Below are positions 44,801 through 54,700 of a stretch of 64,000 bases of DNA, piece after piece (the first letter of the stretch is position 1; every line of letters starts with the position of its first letter). Where the stretch lies: the NCBI RefSeq assembly GCF_900091435.1, contig NZ_FMCS01000001.1, forward strand, positions 495,512-559,511, written 5' to 3'. Both the position numbers and the translations under genes were made by a program. The notes below the pieces were generated by a model. The model was not told where the DNA came from and did no database searches. It saw only the letters and a list, made by a program, of their open reading frames with translations. This DNA comes from Micromonospora chaiyaphumensis (lineage in GTDB: Bacteria; Actinomycetota; Actinomycetes; Mycobacteriales; Micromonosporaceae).

Positions 44801-47800
44801 CGGCCGCGCCCTGGTCGGTCGCGGCCGGCTGGTCGCCGGCGAGGGTGCCGTCGGCGCAGGTCTCGGCGGCCAGCCGCTTGTCACCGAAGACGGTGGCCCC
44901 GCCGTCGCCGCCGACCACGTGGTCGCTGCCCAGGCCGCCGACGAGCAGCTTGGTCTGCGACTGGGTGCCGGCCGGCAGCGGCTGGTGGACGACCTGGCGG
45001 GCCGGGCCGTAGCCGTCGGTGCCGTCGGGGTCGCCGACGCCGGACGGCTCCGCGATCACGTAGTCCTCGTCCGGGCCACCGAACAGCTCGTCGGTGCCGT
45101 AGCCGCCGACCAGCACGTCGTCGCCGCCGTAGCCGTACAGGTGGCCGGTCTGGCCGTTGGCCGAGTGGGACACGACCAGGTCGGCGCCGGCGCTGCCGTG
45201 CACGGTGTCCTGGCCGGAGCCGGTGTCGACCTTGTTGACCAGCCCGGCGTCGCCGCTGCCGGCGGCGTCCGGGTCGGCCGGGACGGTGCTGCCGGCGGTG
45301 TGGATGGTGTCGTCACCCCTGCCGCCGTTGAGGATGTCCGCACCGGGGCCGCCGACCAGGAGGTTCGTCCCGTTCGGCCGGTCGTCGAGGACCACGCCGA
45401 CGACGTCGTCGCCGCCGTTGCCGTAGACCGTGCTGGCGCCGTGCCCGACGGTGACGTGGTCGTCCGCGCCGGTGGTGTCCTCGGTCGGTGCCGTGAGCTT
45501 CGTCCAGTCGACCAGGCCGGTCAGGCTCTTGTCCCCCACCGAGGTGTGCACGGTGGTCGTGCCGGGCCGGTCCACGGCGCCGAGGTCGCTGTCGCCGGCC
45601 ACCACGTCGTTGCCGTCGCCGGTCGTGACGGTGTCCCGGCCGGCGCCGCCGGCGACCCGGCTGACCTGGCCGGCCGCCTCGGCGGTGACGATCACGTCGT
45701 CGCCGCCGCGGCCGTCCACCCAGGCCGGGCCGGTGCCGGTGCGGATCTGGTCCCGGCCGTCGGAGCCGATGACCACGGCTGCCTTGTCGAACGCGGAGGT
45801 CTTCGTGCCGTCGCCGCCGGTGTCACCGTCGCCGAGCAGCAGCACCGACAGGGAGATCTTGTCCGCGTCGGCGACCTGGTAGCCCCGCCCGTCGACGACC
45901 ACCCGGGTCAGGTTCGGGTCGAGGAACTCCTGCTTGCGCCCGAGCGCCTCCACCGCGAAGCCGTCGAAGTCGGCGTCGCCGTCGGCGTAGTGCACGGCGT
46001 ACACCTTGATCACGTCACCGGCGTAGGTGCCGGCGCCGTTGTCCCAGGCCTTGTCCCCGCGCTGCTCCTTCTTGCCGAACTTGCCGGCGAAGATCACCAG
46101 GGTGTCCCCCGCCGTGCCGCCCAGCTCGGGTGGCTCCGGTGTGCAGTCGGGTTGTGCGCGGAAGTCCAGCAGGGTCGCGTCGACCAGGGTGAAGTCGAAC
46201 GTCTTGGAGAACAGGAACAGGTCGATGGTGATGTAGACCTTCAGGAACACCGAGAGCTGCCCGCTCGTGGTGAAGAGGCAGACCGGGTTCACCAGCAGCG
46301 CCTGGAGGAACTCGCTGGTGCGGAACTTGCCGTCGTTGTTCGGGTCGTTCCAGCTGAACCCGACGGTGAGCCGGATGCCGCCCTCGATGCCCGCCTTGAC
46401 GATGAGCACGCTGACCTCGGCACCCGCGGCGATCTCGCCGCGCAGGGTCACCACCGGGACGGCCTTGCCGGTGCTGTCGGCCGTCTTGAAGTAGAGGCCG
46501 TCGAGGAGGCTGACCGCGTCGAGGTCGGTGCCGTCGGTGGCGGCCTCCACGGCGTGCCGGATGCCCGCGGTGTCCAGGCCGGCGATGAACCGGGCGGTCA
46601 CCGAGGCGCTGCCGGAGAGGGTGACCAGCACCGGCGGCGGCGCGTAGACCGGGCCGAACGACTGCCGCCAGCTGAACCCGAGCGACAGCGGCCCGGAGTC
46701 GAAGCTGACCAGCTCGACGTCCTGCCCCATGAGCAGCCCGAACAGCGAGCCCGGGTTGTCGAAGATCGGGAAGCTGAAGCCGGTCTTCTGGGCGTTGGAC
46801 TTGCCGTCGGAGCCCGCGGCGAACAGCTTCTCGCCGTCGTCGCCCGCGGCGCCGTCCACGGCGGACTTCACCTCGGCGGCCGTCTTCGCCTTGGTGAACG
46901 GGTCGTCCCGCTTGATCAGGCTCTCCGCGGACGCCGGCGACGCCTCGGTGGTGAGCGCCTTCGCCGGGTCGACCAGGAACTGGCCGAGCGGGATCGAGCA
47001 GCTGTCGCCCTCGTCGCAGTCCGGTATCCGGTTCACGAAGGTGATCACTGCGCGGACGGTGTCGACGAAGTCGAGCTTCGGCCCGCCGGTGAGGGTGCTG
47101 AACGTCTTGGCCAGCCAGACCAGCGTGATGTCCGGTCCGCCGGTGGCCTTCGACAGGTCCGACAGCACCGGGATCGGCGCGTACAGGGTGTCGATGACCG
47201 GCTGGAGCGGGCCGGTGACCGCCTTGAGCTTGTCCACGACCGGCTTGAGGATCTTGCTGAAGAAGGCGCCGGCGTCCAGCGCGATGTCGGTGAACGTCAC
47301 CTGGAGCGGGGTGGTGACCCCGCCGCCGGTGGCGCTCAGCCCGCCCTGCTTGTGCTCCAGGCCCCACTTCAGGCCGAAGCGGGCGCTGATGCCGGGCAGC
47401 GCGGAGCCCACCTCGTCACCGGTGTTGACCGCCGCGGCCAGCTTCCAGTCGATGTTGACCTGGGCGGTGAGGTCGGTGGCGAGCAGGGAGCCCAGGTCGG
47501 CGAACTCGGCGAGGGTGAGCTTGGCGTCGGCGTCGGCCGCACAGTCCGCGGCGACCGCCGGGTCGAAGCAGCTCTTCTCCCCCGGCGAGCCCTTCAGGTC
47601 GACCCCGAAGTACGCCCGCACCAGCGGCGCGGTGCCCTGCTTGGTGGCGTTCACCTGGATGAAGGCGAGCTGGGCGGCCAGGTCGCCGGTCATGTCGAAG
47701 GCGGCGCCGATCTGCACCTCGGGAGCGGTGTCACCGTCGTGGGTGGGGACGTAGAAGCCCTCGTCCCGGTCGAGGACCAGGTCCAGGTGCAGCTTCCAGC

Positions 47801-50800
47801 CGAGCTTGGCCTGGATGCCGTCGGGTGCGCCCTTCTTCGCCTTCAGCGACAGGCCGGGGATGCCCAGGTCGAGCGGCACGTTCACGCCGAGGCACTTGTC
47901 GCTGTCGCTCGCGTCCTTGCAGCCGTCCGCGGCCGAGGGCGCGCCGCGCGCGGCGGTCAGCTTGATCCGGATGGACTGGAAGTCCTCCGGCTGGCAGGGG
48001 GTGGCCACCCCGCTGCGGCAGCCGACCACCGCGCTCACGCCCGGGTCGAGGTCGGCCAGCACGTCGTTGAGGGCGGTCTGCATGCCGGCGCTGTCCAGGG
48101 TGGCGTTCGCCAGCACCGGGCCGATCGCCGCCTTGACGTCCGCGCGCAGTTGGGCGACGAACTTCTGGCCCTGTTGCAGGTCGTCGCCGACGAGCGGCAG
48201 CTTGCCGTCGAAGCTGGCCAGCCGCAGCGCCTCCTCCACCTTGGCCAGGTAGCCGTCGATGCCGACGTTGAAGTCGGTCAGCTGCAGCGACAGGTTGGCG
48301 AAGCAGGAGGTCAGGTCCGGGGTCTGCGCGTGCGGCGCCAGGTCCAGCCCCATGGTGAAGGTGAGCAGGTTGGTGGCGTCGGCGGGTTCGCAGTTGTTGA
48401 CGAACAGCGGCGCGCGGGCGCAGATCGGCGTCGTGTCACCGCCGACCCCGCCGCCGCAGTCCACGCCCGCCGTGGTGAACGTCGGCGTCAGGCCGAGCAG
48501 GTCGGTGACCGGCCCGTCGGCGGCGAGCCCGCCCAGGCCCACGCTGAGGTTCGCCTTGACGGTGGCGAAGTCGGGGTCCTTGCCGAGATCGAGGGCGAGC
48601 GGACCGACCCGGGCGGCCAGCGCCGCGTCGTCCACCCCGCCCTTGACGGTGACCTTGGCCGAGGAGTTCTTGTCCAGCAGCGGCGCCGCGTTGAGCTTCA
48701 GCGGCAGCAGCAGGCCCAGTTTGGCCTGGGCGTCGACGTCGAGGGCGAAGGTGCCGGAGCTGTCCAGGCTGACCAGCTCACGCGCGCCGTCCCAGGCGAA
48801 GGCGAGCGGCCCGGCGGTGCGCACGTTGCGCTTCCAGTCCAGCCCCACCCGCAGGTACGGGCCGCCGGCACGCTCGTCCAGCGTGAACTGGATGCCGCTG
48901 TCCGCGCCGATCGCCTTGTTGAGCTGGTCGAGAGCGTCCTGGAGGGTGTCCGGCGGCGCGGCGAGCAGCTTGTCCAGCGCGTCGGCCAGCTCGGGGCGCA
49001 GCGCGTACGCCGTGCCGTTCTCCGGCTTCGGCGTGCCGGCCGCGTCGACGCGCAGGGTCTGGCCGTCGACCCGGTCCAGCACCCGGTACGCCTTGCTGCC
49101 GATCACCAGGGTCCGCCCGGCCAGCCGCGGGTCGAAGGCCGCGTCGCCGCTGCGGTTGGCGTCCTTGAGCAGGAAGTTCGCCCCGTCGGCGGTGAACGTG
49201 ACGCCCTTGCCGACGCCGCTCTCGTCCGCGCCGAGCAGTTCCCGGGCCGAGCGGCCGAGCAGCGGGATCTCGGTGTTCAGCGGCCCGCTGCCGCCGGGCT
49301 GGGTGAGCGCGGCGTTCACCAGCCGCAGCGCCTCGACGACCACCGCGAAGAGGGCCTTCGGGTCGTCCGGGTTGAAGTCGACGGCGAAGATCCCGTCGAG
49401 GCTGCTGGTGTCGACCACCGGCTGCTCGCCGGCCTTCCAGCTGACGTCCACGCCGACGCCCTCGCCGAGCGCGCCGGTGGCGCCCGGCACGCTGACCGTG
49501 ACCCGGCCGGTGGTCCTCACCGAGGAGGAGACGGCGAGCAGGTTGCCCGGCTCGGACTGCAACCGGCGGAACAGCTCGCCGAGGCTGACGTCCTGCGCCT
49601 GCTTGAAGCTCACCTGGAGCATCCGCTGCCCGCTCGCGGCCGGGCCGACGGTGAGGTCACCGCCGAGCTTGACCTTGAGGAAGCCGGCGGTGGCGAAGAA
49701 GTCGACCCCGGTGGCGATCGGGAAGTCGGCCGCGAACAGCGGCGTGGCCGGGTCGGTGCGCAGCAGCACCCGGTCCGCGTTGGCCTCCGGGCTGCCGAGG
49801 TCGTCGCGCAGGTCGAGCACGAGGGTGACCGCCGCGCTGTAGCGGGGCTTCACCGTGGCGAAGCTGGCCTGGGCGTTCGCGGCCCGCAGGCCGACCTTCT
49901 TGTCGCCGCCGGCCGGCTTGGTGAGCGTGCCGGCGAGTTCGACGGCGCCGATGTTCGGGCTGGAGCCGCTGATCACCCAGACGCTGTCCGGGTCGGGCTG
50001 GCCGCCGATCCAGTTCTCCGCGAGGGTGACCGTGGTGGCGGTGTTCGCGGCGACGGTGCCGGCCGAGGTGCCCGCCACGACCCGCTGGCCGACCAGCTCG
50101 TCGGGGGTGAACCGGTTCCCGTCGACGCTGAAGCCCTTGGCCGTGAAGGTGGCGCCGCGGCCGGAGACCGAGGCGGCACCCGGGTCCAGCGGCACGGCCA
50201 CGGTGGACTCCCGCTCCAGCTTCACCCGGAAGACGAGCTTCTCGCCGGCGAAGGAGAGGTTGTCGACGGGCAGCCCCTCGGCGGCGAGCAGCTTGACCAG
50301 CTCCTGGATGGAGCTGAACTTCGGCTGGCCCGCCTTGGCGGGATCGTCGGTGGCGGGGTCGAACCCCGGGTCGTCCGGCCTGGGGTGCACGTACTTCTTC
50401 AGGAAGCCGGTGAGCTTCTCGTTGACCTTCACGGCGTCGGCGAAGGTACCCCGCAGGAAGGGCAGGCTCAGGTTGCCGGCCGGACCGCTCTGCTGCACCC
50501 CACTGAGCAGGGAGGCGAGCTGGGCCAGCCCGGAGGCCAGGTCCAGCGGGCTCATGTTCCGGAACTTGGCGATGGTCTCGTCGAGGCCGGTGGTGGTGAC
50601 CGTGGGGCTGCCCACGCTGATGTCGTTCCAGTCGACCTTCACGGTCGCGGCGACGGCGGGCAGGTCGAACGGGGCGCCGGCGGTGGCCGCGCCGAGGTTC
50701 ACCTGGCCGTGCACGGAGCCGGGGCCCGCCTCGGTCTCGGTGTCGGAGATCCGGCCGCCACCGGAGTTGTCCAGGGCGACCTGGACCAGCCCGCCGAGGG

Positions 50801-51530
50801 AGCCCGCCGCGCCCAGCTCACCGGTCCCGGCGCCGGCGCCGGTGTCGAAGGCGAGCCGGCCGTCGCCGTTCGGGTCGGTGACGGTGGCCTTGACGTGGGT
50901 ACGGGCCGTGAGGGTGCTGCCGGCGGTGAGCGTGACGCCGAGGATGCCGACCGAGGCGGTGGCCTGGTCCAGGTCGGCGCGGAGCGTCGCCGCGGCGTCG
51001 ATGTCGAGGCGTGGGGTGTCCCCGTCGCGGACCAGGTAGGTCTCCCCCGCGGCGGTGTGCCGGGCCCGCAGGTGCAGGGTCGCCCAGCCGGTGACGTCGA
51101 CCGCCTTGGCGACCGTCACCCCGCCGACCGCCAGGTCCTTCGCGGTGACCTGCCGCTTCGTGGTGACCACCACGTCGAGCAGGTGGTCCCCGCCGCTGGT
51201 GGTGACCGTGCTGGTCAGGCGGGTGCCGCCGCCGAGGTCCACGTCGTCCTTGGTCAGGCCGCCGGCCAGGGCGTCGGACGCCTTGCGGGCGAGCTTGTCG
51301 GTGTCCACGAGCGAACCCGGGCTCACGCCGAGCAGCGGCAGCGGCTGGCCGAGCAGGCCGACCCGGGACAGCCCGCCCTCCGCCCAGGTGGCGGTGCGGG
51401 ACATCAGGGTCTTGAGCGCGCTCTCCCACGCCTCGTCCGCGTGCGCGGGCGCCGCCGTCCACACCAGGGCGAGCGCGGCGGTCACCACCGCCGCGGTCAG
51501 GCCGGCGAGCAGCCGCCGTAGAGCCACCAT
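41862..51530 (-). CDS. Giant exported RTX calcium-binding repeat protein (3222 residues)
   Basis: The protein has a Sec-type signal peptide to about residue 31 (ALALVWTAAPAHA). About 1880 residues of beta-rich sequence of unknown family follow, with repeated motifs such as LGLLLPLKLNAAPLLD and VNIDWKLAAAVNTGDE. From about residue 1915 to 3020 lie roughly fifty RTX nonapeptide units of the GGxGxDxxx type (YGGDDVLVGGYGTDELFGG, LYGGTGVDTAEGNEGGDQV), which form calcium-bound parallel beta rolls. The last about 200 residues contain DRLFDWNGAYNLFTHCNSAY, a non-repetitive cap. A type I secretion system is not visible and a Sec signal is used instead. A surface adhesin or matrix protein is the likely role. 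AGGTGG precedes the ATG. Confidence 0.88.
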   Translation of the reverse strand: MVALRRLLAGLTAAVVTAALALVWTAAPAHADEAWESALKTLMSRTATWAEGGLSRVGLLGQPLPLLGVSPGSLVDTDKLARKASDALAGGLTKDDVDLGGGTRLTSTVTTSGGDHLLDVVVTTKRQVTAKDLAVGGVTVAKAVDVTGWATLHLRARHTAAGETYLVRDGDTPRLDIDAAATLRADLDQATASVGILGVTLTAGSTLTARTHVKATVTDPNGDGRLAFDTGAGAGTGELGAAGSLGGLVQVALDNSGGGRISDTETEAGPGSVHGQVNLGAATAGAPFDLPAVAATVKVDWNDISVGSPTVTTTGLDETIAKFRNMSPLDLASGLAQLASLLSGVQQSGPAGNLSLPFLRGTFADAVKVNEKLTGFLKKYVHPRPDDPGFDPATDDPAKAGQPKFSSIQELVKLLAAEGLPVDNLSFAGEKLVFRVKLERESTVAVPLDPGAASVSGRGATFTAKGFSVDGNRFTPDELVGQRVVAGTSAGTVAANTATTVTLAENWIGGQPDPDSVWVISGSSPNIGAVELAGTLTKPAGGDKKVGLRAANAQASFATVKPRYSAAVTLVLDLRDDLGSPEANADRVLLRTDPATPLFAADFPIATGVDFFATAGFLKVKLGGDLTVGPAASGQRMLQVSFKQAQDVSLGELFRRLQSEPGNLLAVSSSVRTTGRVTVSVPGATGALGEGVGVDVSWKAGEQPVVDTSSLDGIFAVDFNPDDPKALFAVVVEALRLVNAALTQPGGSGPLNTEIPLLGRSARELLGADESGVGKGVTFTADGANFLLKDANRSGDAAFDPRLAGRTLVIGSKAYRVLDRVDGQTLRVDAAGTPKPENGTAYALRPELADALDKLLAAPPDTLQDALDQLNKAIGADSGIQFTLDERAGGPYLRVGLDWKRNVRTAGPLAFAWDGARELVSLDSSGTFALDVDAQAKLGLLLPLKLNAAPLLDKNSSAKVTVKGGVDDAALAARVGPLALDLGKDPDFATVKANLSVGLGGLAADGPVTDLLGLTPTFTTAGVDCGGGVGGDTTPICARAPLFVNNCEPADATNLLTFTMGLDLAPHAQTPDLTSCFANLSLQLTDFNVGIDGYLAKVEEALRLASFDGKLPLVGDDLQQGQKFVAQLRADVKAAIGPVLANATLDSAGMQTALNDVLADLDPGVSAVVGCRSGVATPCQPEDFQSIRIKLTAARGAPSAADGCKDASDSDKCLGVNVPLDLGIPGLSLKAKKGAPDGIQAKLGWKLHLDLVLDRDEGFYVPTHDGDTAPEVQIGAAFDMTGDLAAQLAFIQVNATKQGTAPLVRAYFGVDLKGSPGEKSCFDPAVAADCAADADAKLTLAEFADLGSLLATDLTAQVNIDWKLAAAVNTGDEVGSALPGISARFGLKWGLEHKQGGLSATGGGVTTPLQVTFTDIALDAGAFFSKILKPVVDKLKAVTGPLQPVIDTLYAPIPVLSDLSKATGGPDITLVWLAKTFSTLTGGPKLDFVDTVRAVITFVNRIPDCDEGDSCSIPLGQFLVDPAKALTTEASPASAESLIKRDDPFTKAKTAAEVKSAVDGAAGDDGEKLFAAGSDGKSNAQKTGFSFPIFDNPGSLFGLLMGQDVELVSFDSGPLSLGFSWRQSFGPVYAPPPVLVTLSGSASVTARFIAGLDTAGIRHAVEAATDGTDLDAVSLLDGLYFKTADSTGKAVPVVTLRGEIAAGAEVSVLIVKAGIEGGIRLTVGFSWNDPNNDGKFRTSEFLQALLVNPVCLFTTSGQLSVFLKVYITIDLFLFSKTFDFTLVDATLLDFRAQPDCTPEPPELGGTAGDTLVIFAGKFGKKEQRGDKAWDNGAGTYAGDVIKVYAVHYADGDADFDGFAVEALGRKQEFLDPNLTRVVVDGRGYQVADADKISLSVLLLGDGDTGGDGTKTSAFDKAAVVIGSDGRDQIRTGTGPAWVDGRGGDDVIVTAEAAGQVSRVAGGAGRDTVTTGDGNDVVAGDSDLGAVDRPGTTTVHTSVGDKSLTGLVDWTKLTAPTEDTTGADDHVTVGHGASTVYGNGGDDVVGVVLDDRPNGTNLLVGGPGADILNGGRGDDTIHTAGSTVPADPDAAGSGDAGLVNKVDTGSGQDTVHGSAGADLVVSHSANGQTGHLYGYGGDDVLVGGYGTDELFGGPDEDYVIAEPSGVGDPDGTDGYGPARQVVHQPLPAGTQSQTKLLVGGLGSDHVVGGDGGATVFGDKRLAAETCADGTLAGDQPAATDQGAADLILGGAGVEVVTAGSGDDRADLGGGDDRACGQLGDDTLHLGGGADRAWGGPGVDQLHGDDGVDLLFGNTGDDGLYGGTGVDTAEGNEGGDQVLGGPDDDVLYGGGRVAGVADGRDFVYGEDGVDRIVGDNGTPRIGDVGPYPLDLAGDVPTAGAGDVVSGGPEGDVAYGGLGDDRVDGDGGDDRLEGNNGADLVRGGLGKDEIVGGSSQEPVAGTGRPDTGDQLFGDGDADLIAGDNARFTPATADATRVTQARTVPSRKVTLLDPGFSPAAGTSGGDLISGGDADDVIFGQGGPDRVHADAGADFAEGGPGSDWVEGDAGDDDVVGGSSTAYDGSGATTTGQPDTADALFGGPGSDAVIGDNGAVLRPLPGEQPTAVTVRLGADGNPFGPRIVVLLDRAAVSPNRFGADRISGGDGVDALWGQDGDDALTGDGDGDYLEGNGGADALRGDTALGAAGRTTVTPLPDPGWPGDPAAPADLVGAGAPAGQDDLIGGSAAAGFRDTTDVVEGNGADDVLLGDNGSLLRTVTTVNGKPAERVYTERYPTGAVPADATVARTHDPALPGPSTRFCTTAQATCEPAGAYGNDQLYGDGGNDGAWGQDGDDLIRGGAGDDDLFGELGADSLYGEDGRDAILGDRGGVVNQFLNADDVAALGFTATLSSVPQETFTGFRAGGYDRRVDLLHDTDGDAWIGGATSAPMPYAGLTAGAADLIRGGAGADNIHGGFGDDVANGDSGGDEVFGGEGSDVLWGGKGCDPVLDAANPQCLVNGVFSAAARGDQDQYVDHLFGGAGATSGPAVTAVLGSDLLDFRPRGSYPGNCAAGAWPVDLAAGTVDPCRWFEATNLDNDVLADNQHHHGTDWIYGGWDRDVLQGDVTQNGPNNGDRLFDWNGAYNLFTHCNSAYGGFNDIRQHSPAMQDFLTRLAWASGAGRGAGDVTTAGTSAFLELSYVYPRDNRDQGAGAAFPSTPGHFDTPSCTD

Positions 51531-51720
51531 GAGCCACCTCTTCCTCGATGGCCGTCACCGACGGCGCTGGTCCCGCGCCAGCACATCGATCGCGGAAGGG
51601 ACCCACAACTTCTGTGTCGAGATCGTGACAGAGCGTCAGACTGATCGGCTCACACCGTTTCGCCGACCGTCGTGATCGGACTGAGCAGTCAGCCAGAACC
51701 CGTCGGCGCGTGTAACGAAA

Positions 51721-51768
51721 CGGCCGGCGCCGGCGCTGGTCATGGTCACCGCGCGCGGGCGCCGGCCG
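51721..51768 (-). terminator. Possible terminator after the TIR-NACHT-WD40 gene
   Basis: CGGCCGGCGCC pairs with GGCGCCGGCCG (11 bp) across a 26-nt loop, 12 nt past the stop codon on the minus strand. It would separate this gene from the RTX gene downstream. The rest of the 249-nt gap (51531-51779) must hold the RTX promoter, which I could not place. Confidence 0.55.
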
Positions 51769-51779
51769 TCGGCCGGGGG

Positions 51780-54700
51780 TCAGAACGGGGCGTCGACGGA
51801 CAGCCGCCGCACCTGGGTCAGGTACGGGTCCAGCTCGCCCACCTCGAACCGGCAGGTGCCGATGACGTGCCAGAACTGGCCGCCCGGGTCGCCGTCCAGC
51901 TTGTACCGGCCGTCCGGGCTGACCGCCGCCCAGCCGTCGGGCAGGCCGATCAGGGTGGCCCGCAGCTGGGCGTGCTCGGGATCGGCGACGTCCCACAGCC
52001 GTACGGTGCCGTCGTCACCCGCGCTGGCCAGCAGGCTGCTGTCGGGGCTGAACGCCACCGACCAGACCCGCCGCGTGTGTGCGGCCAGGGTGCCGTGCAG
52101 CCGCCCGGTGCCCGGGTCCCAGAGCCGGATGACCAGATCGTCGCCGGCCGTGGCGAGCAGGTTGCCGTTGGGGCTGAACGCGCAGGACCAGAGCCGGCCG
52201 GTGTGCTCGGTGAGCACGGTGCGCCGCTCGCCGGTGACCGCGTCCCAGACCACGGCGACGCCGTCGTTGCTGGCGCTGGCGAGCAGCGTGCCGTCGGTGT
52301 TGAAGGACACCGCGTACACCCGGTCGGTGTGGTGTTCGAGGGTGAGCCGGCAGGTCGCGGTGGCCGCGTCCCAGAGCCGGACGAGCTGGTCGTCGCAGCC
52401 CGTGGCGATGGTCTCGCCGTCCGGGCTGAACGTCATGGCGCGCACCCGGCCCCGGTGCGGGGTGAGGGTGGCGAAGTGCCGGCCGGTACGCCGATACCAC
52501 AACCGCACGGTGTCGTCGTCGTTGGCGGTGGCGAGGGCGTCGCCGTCGGGACTGAACGCGGTCGCCCAGACGTGGTCGGTGTCCACGTTGAGCTCCCGCT
52601 CGTCGGCGCCGGTGTCGGTGTTCCACAGGTGCACGCCGCCGTCGCCGCTCGGCGCGGCGACCAGCGACTCGCCCGGGCAGAAGACCGCCGAGAGCAGCCG
52701 GTCGGCCGGGCTGGCGAGCTGCCGGACCAGGCGGCCCGTGCGCGGCTCCCAGAGCCGCACCACACCGTCGTTGCCGCAGGCCGCCAAGACCTCGCCGTCG
52801 TCCCGGAAGGACAGCGCGGTGACCCGCCGGCCGTGCCCCCGCAGGGTGTGCTGGAGCTGCCCGGAGCGCACGTCCCACAGCCGGGTGGTGCCGTCGTTGC
52901 TGCTGGTGGCCACCTGGACCTGGTCGGGCCGCCAGACCACCGGCCAGACGGAGCCGCGGTGCCGGGTCAGCTCGTGCCGCAGCTGGCCGTCGGCGCTCTC
53001 CCAGATCTGGATCGCGCCGTCGCTGGCCGCGGTGGCGAGCAGGCTGCCGTCGCCGTTGAACCGGACGCTGTAGATCGCGCCGCGCTGCCGGCCGAGCACC
53101 CGGACCGGGCGGCCGGTCTCCAGCTCCCAGAGCCGCAGCGCGCCGTGGGTGTCGCCGGTCGCCATCAGCGTGCCGTCGGGGTGGATGTCGAGGGCGTACA
53201 CGTCGGCCTCGTGGCCGCGCGGCTGGCGCAGCAGCTCGCCGTCGGTGGCCCGCCGGATCCAGACCCGGCCGTGCTGGCCCACCGCGGCCAGCAGCCGGCC
53301 GTCGGGGCTGTGCACCACCCGGTAGACCACCTCCGGCTCGCGCACCTCGAACGCGAGCCGGCCGGAGGGGATGTCCCAGCCCCGCACCACGCCGGCACTG
53401 TCGACCACGACGACCCGCCGGCCGTCGGGGCTGAACGAGGTGCCCCAGATCGGCGCCGCGTGGCCGGGCCACTCGTGGCGCAGCCGCGCCGTCCGGGTGT
53501 CGTAGAGCCGGACCACGCCGGCCGCGTCGCCGACCACCAGCCGGCCCCGCTCGCCGTCGGTGAGCAGCGGCCACACCCAGCCGTCGAAGACGTCCTCGAT
53601 GACGTGCCGCACGTCGCCGTGGTCGGCGTCCCACAGGCGTACGGTCAGGTCGGCCGCCCCGGTCACCAGCTGGTGCGAGGCGGCGTCGAAGCGCACCGCG
53701 TAGACCCGGCCCCGGTGGCCCTGGAGGGTACGCACCGGCAGCCCGGCCGCCGTGTCGCAGATGAGCACACCACCGTCGTCGCTGCCCACCGCGAGCACCG
53801 ACCCGTCCGGGCTGTACGCCACCGGCACCGGCAGCCGCCCCACCTCGAAGCCGTACGCGACGCCCACGGCGGGCGGGGCGAGGCCCGGCGCGACCGGACG
53901 GCCCGGTGCGACCACGGCGCCGCGCAGCTCCGGCGCGCGCAGCAGCGCCGCGTCGGCGCTCACGTCGATCAGCGCGGTGCGGTGCCAGCTGCTGCCGGCG
54001 ATCCGCGCGCCGCGCAGGTCGGCGCGGAACAGCCGGGCGCCGGCCAGCTCCGCGTCGCGCAGGTCCGCCCCGGCGAGGCGGGCCTGGTCGAGGCGGGCGC
54101 CGCGCAGCCGGGCGTGCTCCAGCCGCGCCTCGGTGAGGTTGGTGGCGACCAGGCGGGTGTCGGTGAGGTCGGCGCCGGTCAGGTCCGCCCCGGCGAGTTC
54201 CCGGTGGGACAGGTCCTCGCCGCGCAGCACCGCGCCGCGCAGGTCGGCCCGGTCGGGCAGCCGCAGCCGGGCGCTGAGCCGCAGCGCGTTGGCGCGGACC
54301 GTCTCACCGGCCGCCTCGTCACCCAGCACCCGGGCGGTCCAGGCGGTGCAGCGCGCCGGATCGGCGAGGTCGCCGAGGAACTCGACGGTCAGCGCGGACA
54401 GCGGGCGCACCGCCAGCGCGGCCGGCTCCTCGCCCCGGTTGAGCTGCGCGGCGACCCCCTCGGCGACCAGCCACTCCATCACCGAGGTGTGGATGAACCC
54501 GAACAGCCCGTCGTCGGTGCGGACCAGCAGGCTGCCGGCACCCACCGCGTGGATCGCCTGCGGCCCGGACAACCGGGAGTCGGCCAGGCCGGCGAGCTGG
54601 CCGGCGGCCTCGGCCAGCTCGGCCAGCCGCAGGTAGGACTCGCCGCTCTCCCAGAGCTGGAAGGCCAGCCGGCTCACCGCGTGCCACAGCTCGGGCCGCC

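Noticed and set aside
42500..45780. Regularly spaced repeats that might suggest a CRISPR or DNA satellite
   Set aside because: The period is 27 nt with coding-level degeneracy; these are RTX nonapeptide codons, not a DNA array.
41889..51521. A 3210-codon open frame on the plus strand antisense to the RTX gene
   Set aside because: It mirrors the RTX gene almost exactly, has low-complexity Gly/Ala/Val/Arg-rich content and no signal or domain. High GC with wobble bias keeps the antisense frame open.
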